Assembly: GCA_021397835.1 (NCBI GenBank)
Contig: JAJFZO010000087.1
Coordinates: 3,472,001 to 3,536,000 of the forward strand
DNA: 64,000 bases
Source of the DNA: Moringa oleifera
Taxonomy: Eukaryota > Streptophyta > Magnoliopsida > Brassicales > Moringaceae
Direction of reading: 5' to 3'
Shown here: positions 1-11,738 of the stretch, in pieces
Position numbering within the stretch: the first letter of the stretch is position 1
Layout: each line of letters opens with the position of its first letter
Position numbers and translations under genes: made by a program
The notes under the pieces: generated by a model
Database searches by the model: none
Seen by the model: the letters and a program-made list of their open reading frames with translations, nothing else
Told to the model about the DNA's origin: nothing

Positions 1-1440
1 ATTCAAGGAAAGTCACTGATTCTCTACTTAATTATTTATGAGAAGTCGTTGGGATGTGCACTAGCATAGTAGAACGATTTTTTTTTATTTTTTTAAAAAA
101 GAGAACATGTCATATACTATTTTGGCATAAAATTTATAAACTATTAGTTAGAATATTTATAAATAGAAAAGATTTGTTGTGCAATGGCATTGATAGCATA
201 AACTTCACCATTACCTCTTGAAAAGACCAAAAGAAACTTGAAAAGAAGAAGGAAGGAAAAACTCACTGATTTAAGGCGATTTTAATTCTTTGATTGAAAA
301 TTAATCGTGATTTTATATTTAATTGAGAGAAGTTGAAAGAAATGAAAAAATGAAAGGAGAAAAAAGGAAGGCAGCATGACAAAGGAAAAGGAACGGTGAG
401 GTTTCGAGAAAAATATCAAACAAAGAAGGAAAGAAAGGAAAAAAGAAAGAAAAAGAAAAGAAAAAAGAAAAAGAAAAAAAGGAAGAGAAAAGAAAAAAGG
501 GAAAGAGGAAATGTTTATACTTTTTACTTAAAATAATTCAAGTTTAAATGAGCAATTATTGATTTACTCATATAGTTTTATTTATTAATATATTTTTATA
601 GTATAATTAAAATAAACACATTAAACCCTAATAATGGAATATACAAGTTTATCATAATAGTGATTTTTTTCAAAATTTTTGAAGAAAAAAAGTTAATTTA
701 AATTTTTTGTAATGATGAAAACTTAAATTAACACTTTAATAACAAACATCTTTGTACATATTATAAATATAACTATATTTTTTTAATAAAAAGAAATTAA
801 AAATTGTTCATAATGATGAATTTTCTTATGATATAAATGTATGTTTTTAACTCTCAGTAATAACAAAGGGCTTAGATATATTTTTTTAAAAGTAGGAAAT
901 ACTAAAAAATAGTTTTAATCATGATAAATTAGAAACACAATGGTAATGACCATTTTATCTTGTATCCTTAAGATGAAGGATTTTTTTATATTTACACGTC
1001 GATCGAGTTTCATGAAGATTTTAATAAAAATAAAAAATTTTAAATATAAAATAATACATAAAATTAAAAAATATTAACAGTAATGAATGTCTTTTGTACT
1101 TTGAAAAAATATTTGTTAGGTCACATTTAAACATTATTTTATAGCATATGATTTGAATTTATAATCATTCTTAGAATGAGGATAACAAGTGCTAATATCT
1201 TTCCCACTCTCAACTGACTCTTAAACCTAACTTTGATTTTATAGACTGAATCTATCTTTAGTAATGTAGAGACAAACCTAGAGATGACAAAATTAGATAG
1301 ATTTCATTTAGATAACTAGTCATACCCATAATGATTGTGGTTACTCCAATTTATCCTAATAAAATAATTAAGATTGATTAAGAAGGGAAATCAGCTAGTT
1401 CATATCACATTCACATTATGATACGATGCATTTGTCACGT
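1..1440. other. AT-rich intergenic DNA
   Basis: No gene is recognisable. The stretch is AT-rich with many stops in every frame. It holds a purine-only style tract (positions about 421-511) and nothing else I can name. Confidence 0.6.
421..511. repeat. GA-rich purine tract
   Basis: About 90 bases are almost entirely A and G, made of AAAG/GGAA-like words with no fixed period. This is low-complexity sequence. A similar tract occurs inside the retrotransposon near 52.83-52.90 kb. Confidence 0.7.
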
Positions 1441-1443
1441 CAG

Positions 1444-2520
1444 TCATAAAACCAGTTTTGCAACATATCTCAAATAAAATCTATAAGTGTAGTCATAAGA
1501 AACGCACATGTAAAATGTAAGCATGAACTTAAGGTCATCATCACCTAATATCAGTCTTGTTATAAAGTAATTTCTCACATCTTTCTTTATAAGATAATCA
1601 CATGTAGTCGGATGATGTATTTTCAATTCATCCAGTATTTATGAATGTCACATAGTCAATAAGCGTTATTTGCAGCATCAAAAAGTTTTGACATATTTTT
1701 TTCTTGAATTTACTTTTAATATTCTGGACCATGCGCTAATAGCTTTAGGAGAAATTGCTGCAATTGCATGTGCTATGCTTTTGTAATGATCATATATTAT
1801 AGCTAGCTAATTAACAAGCAAGATTGTCTTGGGAAGTTGACTCATAAACCATTCCTAAGATCTCATATTCTTTGAATTAGTGTACCGGAATGCCACATGA
1901 TATATCTAGTCATTATCATCCTTACATACAGCTACAAACATCATGCCATTGAATTATCCTTTCAAATTAATAGCATCAATTGTAATAATCAACATAATAA
2001 ATTAAGGAAAACACCTTAAAGATGACCTAAGAGCCATAAATAAGTGTTTGAACTGGTTGTCAACATTAGTTTCGATTGACATAATGGTATGAGAGTTATA
2101 TTTTTCTAGCATGTAATAATATGATGGCAATTACTGGTATGATTCCACCAAATTTCCATACATCAATGACCAAACATATTATTTTGCCTTCCATGACTAA
2201 TGTATAATATTTGAATCATGTACATTTCTTTCAAATAATTGATTATGTCTTTCATCTTGACGAGGTGCTCATTAACACATAAGCAGTGAACTTTTCGCAA
2301 ATTATAGCAACATTTGCTTAGCAATGATGTCTAGACTTTCTCCAATGTGCTTTTACGCTTTAAATCACAGTCTTTATTTGGAAAGACGATCCTTTTTCAA
2401 CTTTTGATTGCATGAAACTTCCATTCACAAATTTTGTCCTTGCATCCTACTAAAAGCATAGATATATTGGATTTAACTATCATGAACTTGAACTTTTTAG
2501 TAAAGGCATATAATCACATA
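1444..2520 (-). pseudogene. Decayed MULE (Mutator-like) transposase
   Basis: Read on the minus strand, three shifting frames together give the order of segments expected of plant MULE transposases. A zinc-ribbon-like CKDKICEWKFHAIK block (about 2.4-2.45 kb) comes first. Next is a linker with DNQFKHLFMALRSSLRCF (about 2.0-2.1 kb). The catalytic-core block TIDAINLKG, whose aspartate codon is at 1975-1977, is followed by MMFVAVCKDDN. Then come EWFMSQL (about 1.83-1.87 kb) and a YDHYKSIAHAIAAI block. The downstream HHPTTCDYLIKKDVRNY segment lies at about 1.57-1.63 kb. Several in-frame stops and frameshifts separate these blocks, and no terminal inverted repeats were located, so this is a relic. 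Family assignment rests on remembered motif patterns, not on a search. The region upstream (about 2.95-3.2 kb, minus strand) may hold a further N-terminal remnant, but that is weak. Confidence 0.7.
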
Positions 2521-3490
2521 AATTGCTCTAGTTATTTCTTATTAATAAGAACTAATCTTTTAATATTAAATTAAAATTAAGAATCAAAAATACATTCTTC
2601 CTGTATTCAGTCACAAATAGCATAGCGATTAGCATTAGGAATTTGATTATGTATTGGATCAATATAACCAAGTCAACTTTGACTATAGTATTTACATTCT
2701 GTGTAGCATGCAAGTCAACTTTGGGCTCCAAGTCGACATGTTCTGAAGAACTTAGTTGGCTATATAGTATTGTATAATCACTATCAAAATCAAACTATAT
2801 GTGTCATTATAGTTCATATCCATAAAAAAAAGTTCCATTGTACTACTCTTTGTTAAAATATAAGATTGCCTTTCTTATTAGGTATGTCAAAAATTAATCA
2901 ATATCATGGTCAGATCGAATTGGTTTCTCCATTGTAAAGCCTTAAGTTAGACGTCGTTTTTTATGCTTGAGCACACTCAACACCATGTTCTATCTCAACA
3001 AGTGTAGACTTAAGAATTTTCTTAGGTATCAAGTTCATTATGGAACAAGGAACATGATGCGTATCATGCTGTTAGAAATCAACATTAGCATCACTTGTTA
3101 CCCTCATTCAAATTATAGCACCATGTATACAATTAAAGGTATGCATCTGTATATCATTTTTAGAGAATTAGTATTAATAGAGGAACAAACCATATAGGAC
3201 AATTTTGAATATGTGATCCCTTTCTAAATATATAGCCTAATTGCATCAATCGAATCCCTAGTGTATAAAAAACTCCTATTTGATTCGATCAAATTCTCAT
3301 TGTATGATAAGAATACTTATATAAGACCGCCATTATCCTTGTTTGTTAACTAAAATTTGAAAATAAACCAGCAATATACCAAATAATTGGAAATTATATA
3401 AATAACATATGTCAACACAAATAAAACATGATGTTCACACAAGTACATTCAGCTTTATAAATGGACATACAATGTTACATGGAACTACTA
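2521..3490. other. Intergenic DNA next to the MULE relic
   Basis: No intact gene is present. Scattered minus-strand fragments near 2.95-3.2 kb could be the decayed N-terminal part of the adjacent MULE transposase. A short duplicated word (CAAGTCAACTTTG) occurs at about 2670 and 2710. Confidence 0.35.
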
Positions 3491-3493
3491 ATA

Positions 3494-3745
3494 TTAAGGT
3501 TATACGAAACCTATGGTTTGAAGTTTACATAAAGGCTGGTTAAAAGGTTACATAAAGGTTAAAATGATAAGGTTATATGAAGGCTAAGTTTATAAGGTTA
3601 CATAAAGTCTGAGTTTTTAAGGTTACATTTTTAAAGATTACATCAAGCATAAGTTTTTAAGGTTACACGAAACCTATTATACGAATGATAGAAAGAGACT
3701 AAATTTATGAAGTTATATGGAGCCTATTATACTAAGATTATGTTG
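3494..3745. repeat. Degenerate minisatellite, AAGGTTACATAAAGGCT-like
   Basis: The words AAGGTTACATAAAG and AAGGTTATA recur about eight to ten times with irregular spacing of roughly 24-35 bases, separated by TAAGTTTTTA-like spacers. The copies are diverged and no coding sense is apparent. Confidence 0.6.
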
Positions 3746-6110
3746 ATTCACAACAGCAAACAAGGTCATCACCTTACATAGGGAATGGGGAGAAATGTTG
3801 CAAAGGAAAACATTCAATCTATTGTTGAACATAATGTTATTTATGAAATCAAATTTACATATACTTGTGCCAAGATAATCATTTTTTGATTCTCTTCTCA
3901 CTAAACAAAACCAATAAAATGAAGTTTTAAAAAAATAATAATAATAAAGGCAACTATGAATCTAATTGAAGAAGAAGCAAAACCTCCCATGCAAACCCAA
4001 AAAAATACTTTTCTTTCAAATTAAAATTTGATCAGTTTTACATGTAATTTGTTGGTTTTGAATCATAATATAACTATAATTAAATTTGATTTCACAAATG
4101 TGTACCATATGGATGGAAGATTTTTTAAAAATAATAAATAAAAAATGATATATTTGGCTTTGTCTTTTTCATGTTTTGTCATCATCAATTTGAAATAATG
4201 TCAAAATAAGAAATTAATCCTTGTGACAATTATTTCATAATAATATTAACTTCACAAGGTTTTTGTTGCCTTGATTAAGGTTTATTTCAAAAGAATGTGA
4301 TAAATTTCAATAAACTTAATTCTATTATAAAAATGGATAGTCCAATTCAAAAAATATATATAAATAAAAGCTAACAAAATAGAAAGTTAAAAAGGATAAA
4401 TAATTAAAGGGCATGTAACTACCAAATAAATTGGCTATGAAACAAGTTTGATAGAAGACACCTTGCGATCTTGTCGTAATCTCTTCTCATAAAAAAATAA
4501 ATATATACAACCATGTTCTTTATATACAAAGATATTTAATGTAATGGTGTTGGATTTTGTCATGGTGGAAATTTCTGGTTTTCACATGATAATTAAAAAA
4601 TAGTAAATTTATACTAAAATACCAATGAATGCAAAAGTAGGGGCTAATTAATTGAGTAAATAATTATCTTATTGAATTTCAATTAAAAATTTGAGTTTAA
4701 GATGAAAGTTAATATATATTATTTAAAAATAATAATTTGTCAACATTTTGATTAGAGAAAAGTGAAGACTTTCACTCATCACTTGTAAAACTTGTTAGTG
4801 CCAAATGAAAGTTTAGAGTAAATAGCAAAAATAAAAAATGTTGTGCATTACCATTTTTTTATTTTAAATTATGTGGTATTAATTATATCAATTATAAATG
4901 TTACTTTTTAGTTTTATTTAATTTTTTTTATTTCTAACCATAACGAAAAAAAAACCAACAGAGACGTTATGTAGTTCTATGATTTGAGCTAAAAGAAAAA
5001 GAAAGCTCAGAAGAGGAAAACAAAAACATAAAATTAAGGCATAACTTATGATTTTATTCAAATTCAACTTCCTCTAACGATCACAACAAATAGTATATCT
5101 TGACAAACATGAGAAGGTTATTCTCTATTATCATATCCTCAAGAATCAACAAAACATGAAATTGAAAAGAAAAACAATGAAAGGGAATGTTAGAGAAAGA
5201 AAAAAAAACAAAGAAAAATAAAAAAAGAATTTCATGGTGATGAAATTATAAAAAAGAAAAAATAAAAAAATTAAAATTATTTATGTTTTTCAATCAAAAA
5301 TTTTATATATTTGCTAATTTTACATATAAATTTTTAGTTTTATTTAAATTGAATTTTTGACTTTAAGAGTTATAAAAAAATTAGGAGCATTTTCATTGCT
5401 TAGTTCACTATTCAATTTCAAATAATTTTTGAATTACAACGTATTTTCATAGAATTATTAAATTTTAATAATATAAATCTTCTTAAAAAATATTTGACTA
5501 AATATAAAAAGAAAACTTAAACTAAACCTGCTTTTCAATTTAAATCCTAATGAATAAATTACAACATTTGTACATCTAATATTTTAATTTGATTTAAATT
5601 AAACTCAATAATCATAAAAAAATATTTTTGTTGTTTAAATCTATATAAAATAACTCAAATAAGTTATACACTCAATGAATAATTTTTGGATCACGAGTTA
5701 TTTTTGAATCACAATCTATATTTTATGAGACTTTTAAATTTTAACTTTATAAATTTATAAATAATTTTTTAATATTAAAATATTTTAAAATATTTTATAA
5801 TAATAACTTGAATATTTTTTTACATCTCTAAAAAGTTTTAAGTTAAAATTTGTTGTGTAAAAATTTTTAATTTGAATATTTTATTTTTAAATTTTTTGAT
5901 AAAATTTAAATTAAACAAAATAAAAATATAAGATGTACTATTGATATTTTGATGTAAAAAAATGGGTATAATTCAAATTTTTTTTTAATGTTTTCTTGTA
6001 ACATGAATACAAAGTTACCTATTAGACTCAAATTGACAACGTCATAAATCGGGATCTTCATAGGCAAAAAGAAAAATAAATAAAAATGCATACAAATTAA
6101 GTTAATTAAA
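3746..6110. other. AT-rich intergenic DNA
   Basis: I find no gene, RNA gene or recognisable mobile element. It contains homopolymer-like A/T runs, short A/G-rich runs near 4.98-5.03 and 5.16-5.26 kb, and many stops in all frames. Confidence 0.5.
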
Positions 6111-6434
6111 CGTATATGAGAAGAACCTCAGTTTAAAATCTACTTAGGCCAGTTACCAAATCAATTTATCAACAACCTCCGTCCTGTATTTACAGAATCA
6201 GACATAGGTGCACAAGATAATTGAGATTAACAAAGTCATACTTGCATACAAGCAGAAAATACATATTTTGGAACTCTGTTAATAGTCCCTTTAGTTCCTG
6301 CAGTATCGGAAGGCGAACACTTTCAAAGACGAGACACAACAAGGCAGACATGGATACATAAATAACTAGACCAACTTAGTTACATATTTCTAGTTGGTCA
6401 CTTACTCGGTCTAGATTAATTAGACATAAGCTAT

Positions 6435-6713
6435 CTACTTCGTGACAGTGTATCCAAGACCAGCCACGTAATGCACAAGCTCTGGTAGCTCGCTCTCGTC
6501 GATGAACCCATCTCCATCGGTATCTGCATTTTTCAGCCCACGCTTTGATCTGAATCCGGGGAATAACGCACCGAGGTACTTGAAAGCTTCCTTCAACTCT
6601 TCTTTGCTGAGACGACGATCTCCATTTTTATCAAATCGCATCAAAATCTCGCTTATCTTCGTTTCAGTTGGAGGCTTAGGTGCTACTTTTGGCACAACAC
6701 CAGCACGACCCAT
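6435..6713 (-). CDS. Two-EF-hand calcium-binding protein (gene 1)
   Basis: A 92-residue intronless protein with two EF-hands, predicted to be a small soluble calcium sensor or buffer. Loop 1 (residues about 28-39) reads DKNGDRRLSKEE. Loop 2 (about 64-75) reads DTDGDGFIDESE and is canonical (D1, D3, D5, G6, I8, E12). In loop 1 the normally invariant glycine at position 6 is arginine, so calcium binding there is probably weakened, although D1, N3, D5 and E12 remain. There is no signal peptide or membrane segment. The start is the first in-frame ATG after the TATA box, in a good context (AAACATGG). A short upstream ORF lies in the leader. Its size resembles polcalcin-like or small CML proteins, but orthology cannot be set by eye. 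The closest relative here is the gene at 10386. Confidence 0.88.
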   Translation of the reverse strand: MGRAGVVPKVAPKPPTETKISEILMRFDKNGDRRLSKEELKEAFKYLGALFPGFRSKRGLKNADTDGDGFIDESELPELVHYVAGLGYTVTK

Positions 6714-6824
6714 GTTTGCTACTACCTTGGCTGCGGCTATGTGGCTAGCTACGTCTACGTTTTGAAGACTACCTTGTGCTGTGAGCTTGTGGGTGCTGAT
6801 AGGAGATTGATCATCAGTCGTTGG

Positions 6825-6832
6825 TACTTATA
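6825..6832 (-). promoter_or_regulatory. TATA box of EF-hand gene 1
   Basis: TATAAGTA on the minus strand, about 112 bases upstream of the ATG. The same element, with flanks CCAAGGCC...CC, occurs upstream of gene 2, and a TATAAGTACC box occurs upstream of every other copy. Confidence 0.65.
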
Positions 6833-7319
6833 GGCCTTGGTCGAGTTCTTTAGCAACATTTGATTCCAACTTATCTTGAGGAACTGGAATAAAAAATCTT
6901 GGACTTGCCATGCCACATGCACCATTTCAAATGCTACATTTTATGCGATTCTCACTCAAATGGGAAATATATCTTATATATATTCCTACTACAAGAATAT
7001 ATATCTAATGTGTTTGATAATCACGCTTCCTAATTATGAGTTTATATTAATTTAGCTTGTTGGTACAATCATGCCGCTTTGAAGGGATCATGGGGGAGTT
7101 TAAATTAATTAATATGAAGACTCTCTAAACTGTAATATATATTTAAAATAGTGAAAAGTTTGGCTGATTATAATTAATTAATTTAATGAAGTTTATAAAA
7201 AGAATCTTGGAGGCAGAAATATCTTGATGTCGTTATTAAATTTCTGGCATCTACAATATATATATTTCTAAATGGCTTTGTTTTATTTAAATTACCGAAG
7301 AAACAAAGCAAATATGATC

Positions 7320-7760
7320 ACCAACTTCATAAAAAATAAAATAGCGGGAAATATCTATCGTAATTTTGAAATTACACAAAACTTTTCAACATAAATCATA
7401 AATGTTTAAAAAACCAATACAAAATTTTTCATTTAAATATGAATCTCTTCCAATAAAAGTCAAGTTAACAATGGTTACTATCACACATCAAAGAAAGAAT
7501 CTTTGCGGAGAGAAATATTTTGATATTTGGCATCTAAACACATTTAATTTTGATTTTGCATTTACAACGACCTAAGATTCCTGTCATTGTGATGCACATG
7601 GGCAGCTCTTAGGCGTGGACTGTGGAATAAAGATGATTGTTGGTGGAGAATACCTTTTCTGAAAGCAAACAGCTTAATCTTGTCTCTTTCCTCTCTATGC
7701 ATAATGACTCATTTTACAATGGATAATGGAGGAAGATAAAAATTTCTGCCTTATTTGAAT
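7320..7760. repeat. Intergenic segment homologous to the left flank of the tandem units
   Basis: The word order matches about 12.68-13.11 kb: ATTTAAATATGAATCTCTTCC, then AGAAAGAATCTTT, GGCATCTAA, CACATTTAA, and AATCTCTNCCTT-like ends. This shows that gene 1 and the later units come from one ancestral locus. The 14-base palindrome of the later units is present here only in imperfect form (AAGTTAACAATGGTTA, about 7463). Confidence 0.65.
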
Positions 7761-7879
7761 TTATTAATACAAGTAAAGATCTAGTTGTTGAAATTAGCAC
7801 TTAGTAACAATTCAATTTCGATTTCATTTTTAGGATATTAATAAGATCAAATTGATTTTAAATTCATGATTATGATGAA

Positions 7880-9340
7880 ATATAAATCTAATTATACTTT
7901 TTTTTTTTTTTGAGATATTTATTGGGATTGTTGCGAGGATATACCTAACTAGTTGTATAGATACCAAGAAAAAGCTCAATCCATTGTCTATCAATCCAGG
8001 ATCTACTATCTTTTTGATATTTAAAGTAAAAAGAGATTGTTATGAATGGGCCATACAACTAATAAGTAATCTAATTTAGGAAGTATCCTAAATGAATGAG
8101 GCAACTCGCCATTAACCCAAGGAAGCTCTTAGCACAATAACCCACCAACATCATCTTCAATCTCATGACCAACTGTAGAGTACCCGAAACTTCCATAACC
8201 TGATGATAATAGAATCATCACTAATTCAGCAATGGTTAAGGCATCATACCTAGATTTCTTGCCGTGATTCTCGACTTCGCTGGCTCAACATGCATCCTAA
8301 TAACTAGCCAAACGTTATTATAAACCTTTTCGTGGTGGAACGCGTGAGTTCCATTGCATACAATCTAGATCTTCCATCAGCTGCAAGAATGACATCTCGA
8401 TTGTCAAACCATTCAATGGCCCCAGCTCTATGATGTCATTCCTATGGCACTAAAGTATAAACAGCAAACCTCCCTCATTAATTCCTTAGAGCTATTTATG
8501 CCACTCCAACCATTTTTCATCAAAGTAAAGAACTTTCACAAGTCCTTGTTCACTGGACATAAAGTTATCCAAAGAATTCGACTTGGGAAAGTTTTCCTGA
8601 GTTCTACTATCTTTGCCTTGACTTTCGTCTTGAGTACAGGGCAGTTCTTCAAGGCCTAGGGAACGATACCCATACACCTATTTTATTGGAGTAAATGGAT
8701 TGGACACTCCTGGAACTGATGAAGTAAGATTAATAGACCACAATGAAAAGGAAGCATCTAAGCTCAAAGGTGAGTCTACCAAGGACCAAAATCGACTGAC
8801 ATGATTCAAAGATTATGTCGTTTTAAGGGGGCATGTTATTCACAAGTCTAGAGGGACAAAAACAGCTGTGGACATTTTATTATTGCTTTTATTATTTTTT
8901 ATGGTAACTTCTATGTGTTTGAATTTGTTTCAGACCTCTTGATAAGGGAATATCAAAGTACGTTATATAAGAATTGTATTGATTAACCCATTGGATCAAC
9001 AAAATTATTAATATAATGTTTTCTTTTCAATTTTTTCTTTCTTTTATGTTCTTTTTTTCTCTTTTCCCTAAAAACTTCGGGAGCTGACACTCCCTAGAAT
9101 ACAGTATTGATTACATTAAATTTGGGGTTGTTAGAGGACTCTCATATTAGTTTTGGAATACATGAAAAATCAACCTGTGTCATTGTATGCACGAAATTTC
9201 TTTTAAAAAAACATGAATGAAGAAATATAAGAGAAAAAAATAATATAAAAGAAGAATGGTAAAAATTTTATTAAAAAAAAAAGAAACCATGGCCATAAAA
9301 ATTTAAAAAAAGAAGATAAAAATTAAAAAAAAGGAGAGAA
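7880..9340. mobile_element. Unclassified retroelement-like remnant
   Basis: This stretch is richer in G+C than its surroundings. It has a 49-codon open run on the minus strand (about 8.13-8.28 kb) that I could not assign. On the plus strand a polypurine run AAGGGGGCA is followed directly by TGTTATTCACAAG at about 8826-8844, which resembles a polypurine tract and the first bases of an LTR. A TATATAAG box follows at about 8964. No second LTR, primer-binding site or recognisable pol motif was found. It lies between the two duplicated EF-hand blocks and has no counterpart in the second block. Confidence 0.3.
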
Positions 9341-9490
9341 TTGTTAAAACATTTTGTTTTTGAAATTTTCATATTCTTTCACTTTTTCAAAAATAATTCA
9401 GAGAAACCGAGATCCCTTTTTCATATACAATCCAATTCAATTTATGCTTTAACTATTTGTGTTAAACAAGTGGATTTCTCTCTCCCTCTT

Positions 9491-9509
9491 TCTCTCTCTC
9501 TCTATATAC

Positions 9510-9548
<39 letters not shown>
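9491..9548. repeat. (CT)n-(TA)n-(GA)n palindromic microsatellite
   Basis: A run of CT repeats passes into a TA run and then into GA repeats, so the two arms are complementary over roughly 20 bases and could form a long hairpin. It lies in intergenic DNA about 0.4 kb left of duplicated block 2. Confidence 0.85.
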
Positions 9549-10385
9549 TGGGAGCACCTTAATTCAACCTGTTTATAAAATGGACTGACTCAAGTTTAAA
9601 ATTTTAAATTGATTTAATCATGGATCAATAAATTGAAAGTGGGTGCACGTGGCCAAAGCCTAATTAAACTACTCAAAATAGTTAGCCAGGGTACAAGGTA
9701 ACTTGGCAGAAGAGATACTTTATTCTTGGTAAAACACAAATGAAAATAGAATTTGCAAGACAATGATCCACTAAGGAATAAGAATCATAACAAAGCTAGC
9801 TATTAATTGAACTCAAATTTGCTAGTTCATAAAATGAGAACGCAATTCATACGCCCAACATACATGCAAAGGTAAAGGTATGTAACAAAAAGCTTAATCT
9901 ACCATCCACTTGGGCCCTACGCAATTAACTTATCAACAGCCTCTCTCTTGTATTTATAGTGATGTACTTTTCCCACCTCACATCAACTGTAAACTTGTCA
10001 ATTAAATACCATGTGAGTTTTCGATATATTTTTTTAATTTATAAAATATTTTTTAAATTAATTAAAATTTTAAAAAGATAAAATCATATAATCACATTAT
10101 AAATGAATAATATTTTATAGGATTGAACACAGATAATTTTAAGCATCAACGTATTGTATAAAAGATGAGATTAACTAACAAAGTGATAATCCATACAAAG
10201 CACATAATATTTATTTTGATACTTAATTATATAGTCCCAATAGTTCCTGGGTCACGGTAGGCTTAGATTTCCAAGAATGGGACACAACAATTACTGGCAG
10301 ACATAGATACGTAAATAACTAGACCAACTAAAATACATACATAGTTCTAGTTGGTCACTTATTCGATCAAGATTAATTACTTAAT

Positions 10386-10664
10386 CTACTTCGTAACTGT
10401 GTACCCAAGACCAGCAATGTAATGAACAAGGCTCGGTAGCTCACTCTCGTCAATGAACCCATCTTCATCAGTATCAGCAATTTTCATCCCACTCTTTGAT
10501 TTATATCTGGGGAATAATGCACCGAGATACTTGAAAGCTTCCTTCAACTCTTTTTTACTGAGACGATGATCTCCGTTTTTATCAAATCGCATCAAAATCT
10601 CTCTTATCGTCGTCTCACTTGGATGCTTAGGTGCTCCTTTATACATTACACCACTGCGACCCAT
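10386..10664 (-). CDS. Two-EF-hand calcium-binding protein (gene 2)
   Basis: A 92-residue intronless protein, a close paralogue of the gene at 6435. Loop 1 (residues about 28-39) reads DKNGDHRLSKKE; position 6 is histidine instead of glycine, as it is arginine in gene 1. Loop 2 reads DTDEDGFIDESE; it keeps D1, D3, D5, G6, I8 and E12 but has glutamate at position 4. Both end in the same LGYTVTK tail. The likely role is a cytosolic or nuclear calcium-binding protein with one strong and one weakened site, which is inference. The ATG is the first after the TATA box and matches the start of gene 1. There is no signal peptide, membrane segment or intron. Confidence 0.87.
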   Translation of the reverse strand: MGRSGVMYKGAPKHPSETTIREILMRFDKNGDHRLSKKELKEAFKYLGALFPRYKSKSGMKIADTDEDGFIDESELPSLVHYIAGLGYTVTK

Positions 10665-10766
10665 GTTTGCTGCTACTACCTTGGCTGCGGCTGGCTAGCC
10701 CGCTACTTCGGTGGATTGAAAACTACCTTATGCTGTGAGCTTGCAGGTGCATAGTAGACTCATCAG

Positions 10767-10774
10767 TACTTATA
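10767..10774 (-). promoter_or_regulatory. TATA box of EF-hand gene 2
   Basis: TATAAGTA on the minus strand, about 105 bases from the ATG, within a promoter stretch conserved with gene 1 (AAGGCCTATAAGTAC). Confidence 0.65.
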
Positions 10775-11215
10775 GGCCTTGGTCGAGTACTTTAGCGGCA
10801 TTTGATTCCAACTTATCTTAACGAACCGGAATCTAAATCTTGGACTGCCCATGCCACATACACCATTGCAAGTGCTATATTTTATGCGATGCTCACCCAA
10901 ATGGGAATTATATCACATATATTTGCAATACAAGAATATGTTTAATGTGTTTGATTATCATGTCTTCCTGATTATGATTTCATGTTAATTTAGCTTGTTA
11001 GTGCGAACATGCCTTTGAAGGGATCATGGGGAGTTTAAATTAATTAGTACTTAAAGAAAAAGCTCTCAAAATTGTCCCATATATTTTATAAATAGTGAAA
11101 CGTGATGTGATTATTTAATTGTGTTAATTAAGTTTATAATCAATTAGTCACTTAAAAAAATCTTGAAAGCTGAAATATCTTGATCTCACTATAAAATTTC
11201 TGGTTGTTGAGAATC

Positions 11216-11738
11216 TAGTAGACTAAGATGTTTCTTTTATATATATATATATTCTTTCTGTAACCCTTTTATAAAGTGGTTGATCTTTTTTTTTTTCTCA
11301 TCCGTATGGAAGAAAAGAAAACTATCGGGTTCTTCAATTGTTGTGTTTATTTAAATTTAAAATAATTTAAAATAAATTTTTAGATGACACTTGAATATTT
11401 GAACTTTTTAAAATACTTTATATTTGAACCATACCCAACAATCTCTCCTTAAGAGTAAACGTGGTACCTCAATTAGGATTCAGATAGAGGTTCACTTTAA
11501 GTATATTGACAATAAACGTATGCTCGATCTAAATTTCTAAATATGAGCAGTTTGTGGGTATTGGTTGAATTTGATGCTCCCATGCAAGAGTGGAATAAAG
11601 TGGTCTACCCCATGAAGCTGTTGGACAAACTTTCTATGCATGAGCTATCAATAATCTATGTTGCTTGGATCTCTCTTAGTAAGAAGCTGCGCCCAATAAG
11701 CAATGACTTAATATTAGGCAAAGATTGTCTTCAACCTT
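11216..11738. other. Intergenic spacer left of the tandem array
   Basis: It holds a short (AT)n run near 11240 and a 65-codon open stretch on the plus strand (11543-11740) that I do not recognise. The latter may be low-grade retroelement sequence, since it runs into the TRIM LTR. No gene is supported. Confidence 0.4.

Larger units (their letters stand above)
6140..7250. repeat. Duplicated block, copy 1 (EF-hand gene 1 and flanks)
   Basis: This block is clearly homologous to 9920-11215. Shared stretches cover the 3' flank (TAGTTGGTCACTTA, about 6393), the whole coding region, the promoter (TACTTATAGGCCTTGGTCGAG) and several hundred bases upstream of the gene (TTTGAAGGGATCATGGGG, about 7077). 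The offset between copies is about 3.95 kb. The copies differ by many substitutions and small indels, so the duplication is not recent. Confidence 0.8.
9920..11215. repeat. Duplicated block, copy 2 (EF-hand gene 2 and flanks)
   Basis: Homologous to 6140-7250 through the 3' flank, gene, promoter and upstream region. It also contains an insertion of AT-rich sequence near 9.96-10.2 kb relative to copy 1. Similarity ends near 11.2 kb. Confidence 0.8.

Noticed and set aside
6502..6765. Plus-strand open frames over the EF-hand genes (also 10566-10754, 13910-14140, 21922-22125, 30602-30805)
   Set aside because: They are antisense shadows of clear EF-hand coding regions and have no recognisable domains.
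9341..9529. ORF ending in the dinucleotide repeats
   Set aside because: Low-complexity translation (SLSLSLYIHIYIYI) with no similarity to any family I know.
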